In this document: in pieces, positions 39,808-39,953 of the stretch
How the letters are laid out: each line of letters opens with the position of its first letter
Position numbering within the stretch: position 1 is the first letter of the stretch
Source of the DNA: an uncultured Chloroflexota bacterium
GTDB taxonomy: Bacteria; Chloroflexota; UBA11872; UBA12225
NCBI GenBank assembly: GCA_902805635.1
Contig: CADCTC010000115.1
Span: 15,372-55,324, forward strand
DNA length: 39,953 bases
Reading direction: 5' to 3'
The notes under the pieces: generated by a model
Database searches by the model: none
Told to the model about the DNA's origin: nothing
The model's input: only the letters and a program-made list of their open reading frames with translations
Translations under genes and position numbers: made by a program

Positions 39808-39953
39808 ATGCGTGTGCTCCTGGACGAATGCCTGCCGCGTAAGCTGAAGCTGGCATTGCATGGGCACGAGACGTGGACAGTCCCGGAGGTTGGCTGGGCC
39901 GGCACCAAGAATGGCGCACTACTGAGGTTGGCTGCAACGCAGTTCGACGTGTT
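39808..39953 (+). CDS. DUF5615 PIN-like protein, 3'-truncated by window edge
   Basis: The frame starts MRVLLDECLPRKLK, continues GHETWTVPEVGWAG and KNGALLRLAATQFDV, and runs off the window after 48 codons. This is the N-terminal half of a DUF5615 PIN-like nuclease; Asp6-Glu7 is the first acidic metal-binding pair. Family members are about 110-120 residues. They are usually paired with DUF433 as presumed toxin and antitoxin, and here the preceding DUF433 gene looks broken. Start ATG 39808; no strong ribosome site because of the adjacent duplication. Confidence 0.88.
   Translation, partial: MRVLLDECLPRKLKLALHGHETWTVPEVGWAGTKNGALLRLAATQFDV

Noticed and set aside
1-39953. tRNA, rRNA or integrase genes
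   Set aside because: No cloverleaf-like or rRNA-like sequence and no recombinase or transposase frame was recognised by reading; a tRNAscan or HMM search would be needed to exclude them formally.

Overview
The window is GC-rich (roughly two-thirds G+C by eye) and gene-dense. It encodes lipoprotein sugar-type ABC binding proteins with twin-arginine or lipobox signals, several sulfatases, glycosidases of clans typical of polysaccharide degraders, a LacI regulator, a Uma2 nuclease, a DUF433/DUF5615 pair and an actinobacterial/chloroflexal-type QueA. This mix fits a Chloroflexota genome, possibly a metagenome-assembled one. That assignment is inferred from gene content; no rRNA or tRNA gene was found to confirm it.

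Layout. 1-6.3 kb: the end of an unrecognised gene, then a co-directional set of circularly permuted ATP-grasp, alpha-E (DUF403), transglutaminase and a GH2 glycosidase joined by a GTGA overlap. 6.4-9.4 kb: an apiosidase-like DUF4038-type glycosidase divergent from a binding-protein lipoprotein. 9.4-13.6 kb, minus strand: SDR-queA and histidine kinase-response regulator pairs, each joined by an ATGA overlap. 13.7-17 kb: a DUF2961/GH172 protein, a methyltransferase and a frameshifted metallophosphoesterase. 17-18.8 kb, minus strand: Uma2 and an alpha/beta hydrolase. 18.9-26.8 kb, plus strand: a sulfatase, an unusual ECF sigma factor fused to an Eis-like acetyltransferase/SCP2 module, a second sulfatase, an amidohydrolase and a sulfatase-fold enzyme with Thr in place of the catalytic Cys. 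26.8-29.1 kb, minus strand: a second binding protein with a promoter, direct repeats and a terminator-like hairpin in its leader, then a small membrane protein. 29.2-31.9 kb: a VOC protein, a GH1-like glycosidase and a convergent SDR. 31.9-32.4 kb: a non-coding stretch with three clusters of direct repeats, each on an exact 10-bp period. 32.4-39.1 kb: a self-contained regulated locus. A minus-strand operon (sulfatase, M14 carboxypeptidase, LacI repressor, and a decayed 5' end of another sulfatase) diverges from a binding protein plus Gfo/Idh/MocA oxidoreductase, and a LacI-type palindrome sits between back-to-back promoters. 39.1-39.95 kb: remnants of toxin-antitoxin-like genes (YgiT zinc finger, DUF433) and the start of an intact DUF5615 gene.

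Taken together the window looks like an accessory carbohydrate-scavenging region. Substrates would be captured by three lipoproteins (no permease is present here), then desulfated and hydrolysed largely in the cytoplasm, since none of the sulfatases has a signal peptide, and oxidised by MocA-type and SDR enzymes. The most unusual items are the sigma-GNAT-SCP2 fusion, the Thr-type sulfatase-fold enzyme, the helically phased repeats, the putative LacI switch, and the RNA hairpins placed ahead of two transport or catabolic genes.
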